Assembly (NCBI GenBank): GCA_027604005.1
Contig: JADGJT010000198.1
Span: forward strand, 1-41,684
From: Dinochytrium kinnereticum
Lineage: Eukaryota > Chytridiomycota > Chytridiomycetes > Chytridiales > Chytridiaceae
Direction: 5' to 3'
Length of the DNA: 41,684 nt
Position numbers and translations under genes: made by a program. The notes beneath the pieces are model-generated. The model had not been told where the DNA came from and ran no database searches. It saw only the letters and a program-made list of their open reading frames with translations. Of this stretch, positions 37,745 to 41,684 are shown piece by piece; the first letter of the stretch is position 1; the number at the start of each line of letters is the position of its first letter.

Positions 37745-39530
37745 CGTGAGCTGCGCTGAGGGGTGAATTGGGGTGAATGGGGTGTTGTAGTGGGAGACAG
37801 GCAGGGGGTGAGGGAGGGTGAGTCACTCACCTCTGAGCAGAGGAGACAATTCGGTCAGCGACTTGTCATCGGGGGATTTCAAAGTAAAATAAAATAATTT
37901 AATTCTCCGTGTTCAGCTGAAAAAGAAATTTTAGTTTTCTTTTCTTCCTCACACATTCATTCCCTGCTCTTTATCGCCCCGTCTGATGCTATGGATGGAT
38001 GGATGGATAGATGGATGGTGAGTGCTGCCTGTCCTCTTCCTCTCTTCCCCTTCCCTGCTGGTCACTGGCCACTGCGCAACAAGCAGCGCCGAGAGAAGGC
38101 TGTATGGGATGAGATCAATTACGCAACTTAGCATTGTCTATGAGGACTAAACAATTACACACCAAGATCGCTGATCCCTTCTGTCGCTGCTCCCTTTTAC
38201 TTTCTGTCCTCCCCCTCCACCCTGCTACTTGCTCTTTTCACATTCTGACCAGCTACCTTTGTTCAAATAGGCCATCCAAGAGTCCCTGGGACTGAACGAT
38301 CTGGATCTTTATGATCAGGTGAGGTTTGAGTCTGCGCACCCTCACTCCACTTGCTTCCCTTGCTTCTTTCTCGACATCGACAGCACTCTGCTTTGTATTG
38401 GTGGGCCTATGATGATACTCGAATCCGTAATCCTCCATGTTGGATAATTCAATGACTACAATTCCCGGAGGTCCCACCCTCATCTTCCACATCCCCTTTC
38501 ACCCACCCCCCTGTGCCCGGTTATCATAAAACTAACCCGTCGAACCAGATTTGCCAATCTTCCCCTCCTTCTTTCTCTCGGTCAACTGAAAATAGGATAA
38601 CCATTTCAGGGTCTCTTCATCCCAAGTGGTGAAGGCATCTGCACTTATGTGTCATGGGGTTGGCCTTTTTTCTGTGGTCTTTAGAAAGAGTGTTGGGTAA
38701 GAGCGATGACCATCGTGTTGTCTTCAGGTTGCAGCATTAGGTCGCTTGCTGATTTATTTATTTATTTATTTATTTTATGGGGAGACCACCAATGATGGTT
38801 ATGTAATTTGCGTCCGACAAGGCTGGATCGTCGCTCTTTCGCCGGAGCATTATGGCGACCAGCTCCTATTTGATGTCATCGTTTTTGGCTGAGGTGGTTT
38901 CTTACCCATATCCTTCTCTTTTCCTTTCTTAACTAATAAATTAATATGGATAATATCAACGGACTTCTATCTCGCTTGTTGGCTGTTGTCCCAAATTGTT
39001 TTCTTTAACGGCGGGTTCATTAGTGATGATGTGCTTCGCCGGGTCATCAAAGGCTGCATTCTCGGAGGATAAAGTGGAATGCTGGAATCAAGATCTCTTC
39101 CAATGCCACTTAAGCAGGTCCCTACCCATCAGTCAAAAATAATGAAAAGTCAAAACAACTGAGACCATTAAACAAATCTACTACTATGGTATGTCATTCT
39201 TTGTTGACACACCCCTTCTTCCAAAACTGACTTGTAGAACACCTCAAACAGCCTATCACTAGTTGTGCTTTTGCAAGATCCACTTAACCTCATATCTCTT
39301 ACAGTAAAAAAGTTGCATCATTGATTCTTCCTGTGAAGTCATTTGCCTCCCCTGTCACCATATATCAATAATCTCTCTGTAATACCGAAGGGTCAAAATG
39401 ACAGCACATGAGTATAATTACTCAGAGGCTGTAGGTGTCCCTCCCTCTCTGCCAAGTAGCATCATCTCTTTCACTTATTTTCACACTTTTATGCCTGAAC
39501 ATGGCTCCTCCCAAACCATCTCTTACCAGC
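37745..39530. other. Gene-poor region with microsatellites
   Basis: The upstream region of the oxidoreductase gene and beyond. It contains a (GGAT)n tract at about 37991-38018 and a (TTTA)n tract at about 38753-38776. A 48-nt plus-strand segment at 38271-38318 reads AIQESLGLNDLDLYDQ between an AG and a GTGAGG, like an isolated exon, but I could not find partner exons. Nothing else is supported. Confidence 0.45.
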
Positions 39531-40378
39531 AAGCATGGGTTATAGTGACAATGCCAACCTGGTTCAATCTTCTCTCCTGGAACACCATCCCTGAACACTG
39601 ATAAAGGACTTATACAGAAAACCAGGAAAGTGGTAAATTTATAAGTATTGTTAGTCAATCCCATTTTATTGTTTTGTTGTGCTTCTGCTTCTGTTCATAA
39701 CCAATTCATCTCATGCCTTCTTTTTCTGGCTTGGCCACTGGATGTGGATACTGATCCATGACTTGCTGCTCAGAGAGAGGGATCAATTTCTTTTTCAACT
39801 TTGGATTACTTGAGCTTGACCCAGCTGTAAACCCTGTTGAGGGAATTCCAGCATATGATTTTACAGTTAGATCCATGAGGCTGGTGGTTCCTTATCATCA
39901 TCAGCCAGAGCCAGACCTCATTATCCATCTATCCCCACCTAACAGCTTAACACCAATCCCTCTAAGTACTGTCCTTCACCTTGTTTAAATCAATCTATCC
40001 CCACCATAGCGTGGAGGAGAGTACTGAGAAGGAGAGGTGTTATACTATTAGGTGGGGATAGATGGGTGCTGAAGTCCTGCTCTGGGTCAGGCTCAAGTAA
40101 TCCAAAGTTGAGAAAGATATTGATCACCCTCTCTCTGAGCAGCAAGTCATATACCAGTATCCACATCCAGTAGCAAAGCTAGAAAAAAAGAGGATAGAGA
40201 TGAAATGGTCATGAGCAGAGTTAGAAACACAACTAAACAATGAGCTGGGATTGACAAACAATATTCATGAATTAACCACTTTTCTGATTCTCTGTCTAAG
40301 CCCTTTAGCAGTGTTCAGGGATGGTGGTCCAGGAGAGAAGATTGAACCAGGTCGGCATTGTCACTATAACCTATGCCT
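39531..40378. repeat. Long diverged inverted repeat (foldback structure)
   Basis: The left arm (about 39531-39965) and right arm (about 40016-40378) are reverse complements. The outermost part, 39533-39600 against 40309-40376, matches at 65 of 68 positions by eye. Inner parts match at roughly 75-85%. Near the centre, ATCTATCCCCACCTAA (39926-39941) pairs with TTAGGTGGGGATAGAT, within 40049-40064. The left arm is longer by about 70 nt, from an indel inside it. No transposase-like frame is inside. It could be a foldback element or two head-to-head copies of a dispersed repeat. Confidence 0.85.
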
Positions 40379-41684
40379 GTCGCAAATGTTCGGCATGAAG
40401 CCTGAATGCCAAAGATAGAAAAAAATATATTTGGTGCACTAAATATGGATAAAGTACATGCATATAAAAAGAGTGTGTCTAGGAGACTGAGTCTGGAGGA
40501 GATCAGATGAGCAGATCAGTAGGATGGCTGGGCCAAAGGGTTGGACGTAAGGAGGAGGCAAGATCTCAAAAATACTTGCAGACTGAAGGAGGTCTAGGCG
40601 TGGGAGACACCAAGACGACTTACCTTGTCTGGAGGTGATGAGAGGCTTGGCCTTGTAAGGTGCAGGACAATATGCCCTTGACCAGCATGGAGGCTGGAAT
40701 GTCGGCAGACGGCTTGGGAGCCATCCTCAGGGTAGATCTCTATAACTAGATGACAAAGTTGTTGGGTCCTCAATGTGCCTTAAATCCTAAGATGGTAGCA
40801 CTTCAAGGTTGTCTTATCAACCTGTTGATCTATGTTATCATGACCACCTGAGTTGTAGAAGCTCAGGAGTCATGGAGAGCCCCAAAGAGTTTGGGGATTG
40901 AGCATATGATCAATATCATGATAGATTTCCCACAATGGGATAGAAAATCCATCAAATCAGATTCTCTGGGGGTTTGCAGCCATTGTCCTTCTAGAACGAG
41001 GATGAAATGGTTATGATTAAGTTTTAATGATAACCCAAATGAGAATATGGACAGGGCTTGGTCCATGCAAGAACCTGATTGGATCCTCATGGGTTCAATG
41101 CTTAATCATGTATGCGGACATCAAAACATTCAGAAAAAATCATTGAAACAGCAGGTTGATCAGCAAAGGCTGATAAGTGAATAATACTTAACTGCCTGTT
41201 TTTCTGAATAAGCAAATCCCACAATCTTGGCCCAAACCATGACTGAGAAACTCGCATTCAAGGGCTAGCTGCCCCAGGCACAAGTGGTTTATTCAGCTCT
41301 ATGCCTAGGCTACAAAGTCCTCTTATCTTCTGGTGAAGGGTAACAAGCCTAAAACAGCTGCTTAGATTGCAACCAATACCTGAAGGAGGTTGCCGACTTG
41401 AAATCATCTCTGCAAGCAACCGCAGACTTGTCCAAGGTTACTCTCAAGATGGAAGTAACTTTGGCTTCTTGTGTTCATCGTGCCCTCGATCAAAAGGAGA
41501 AGGCCTCCATTTATCTTCTCCACATCAGGGATCATATGGATCCATCAATCGCCTAAAGCTTTGAAGCAATTGATGAACCTGATGAGCTTTCTTCATTGAC
41601 AATAAAGTGTGAGTTTCTCTCTTTGGCCCTCCATAGTTCAAGCCTTGACCACTATGGAGAAAGAATTCACTGTGCCGCGCCATC
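40379..41684. other. Non-coding or degenerate region at the window edge
   Basis: This stretch lacks the poly-pyrimidine bias seen elsewhere and has many short frames with stops. A minus frame at 40863-41090 (75 codons) and the plus frame listed separately have protein-like composition but no recognised family. It could be the remains of a mobile element that continues past the window. Confidence 0.4.
41353..41556 (+). pseudogene. Coding-like fragment, possible element or gene remnant
   Basis: An open stretch of 67 codons between two stops reads CNQYLKEVADLKSSLQ and then ALDQKEKASIYLLHIRD, with coiled-coil-like heptads. It has no ATG until halfway and no clear splice partner. Family unknown. 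It may be an internal exon of a gene running off the edge or a decayed element. Confidence 0.25.

Overview
The window is nuclear DNA from an intron-rich fungus. I infer a flagellated, early-diverging (chytrid-like) lineage. MGM101 is a mitochondrial recombination protein typical of fungi. Most genes have several short introns (33-200 nt) with GT..AG ends. Two genes look like centrosome or cilium proteins (a CCDC138-like protein and a PPP1R42 ortholog), which lineages without a flagellum usually lose. The kinase has the MARK/PAR-1 layout with UBA and KA1 domains. Two secreted tyrosinases also fit chytrids, several of which have enlarged tyrosinase families. All products and exon joins come from reading the sequence by eye; no search was run.

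Layout. 1-0.9 kb: poly-pyrimidine DNA. 0.9-4.0 kb (+): TMEM43/LUMA, then MGM101. 4.2-9.2 kb (-): an Eis-type GNAT acetyltransferase with SCP2 domain, then a 906-residue disordered protein whose helical tail may be BORCS6-like. 9.2-11.5 kb: gene-poor, with one doubtful open frame. 11.5-15.5 kb (+): an 18-exon CCDC138-like gene. 15.7-16.6 kb (-): an FSH1/OVCA2-type serine hydrolase. 17.4-23.0 kb (-): two tandem tyrosinases with N-terminal beta-trefoil (ricin-B-type) lectin modules and a shared C-terminal module. 23.8-34.7 kb (+): MARK kinase, Prm10/ThrE-type transporter, PPP1R42, and a Zip3/RNF212-type RING protein. 35.3-37.7 kb (-): a FAD oxidoreductase of bacterial GlpA-like type with a C-terminal BFD [2Fe-2S] domain and a possible peroxisomal signal. 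37.7-41.7 kb: no convincing gene, but a diverged inverted repeat of about 850 bp.

The genes do not form one pathway. Themes are cilium/centrosome and meiosis (CCDC138-like, PPP1R42, RNF212-like), secreted phenol oxidation with probable glycan binding (the tyrosinase pair), and two metabolic enzymes of bacterial type (Eis-like and FAD/BFD). The most novel element is the lectin-tyrosinase pair, which probably arose by tandem duplication followed by gain or loss of trefoil modules and a coding minisatellite in one copy.
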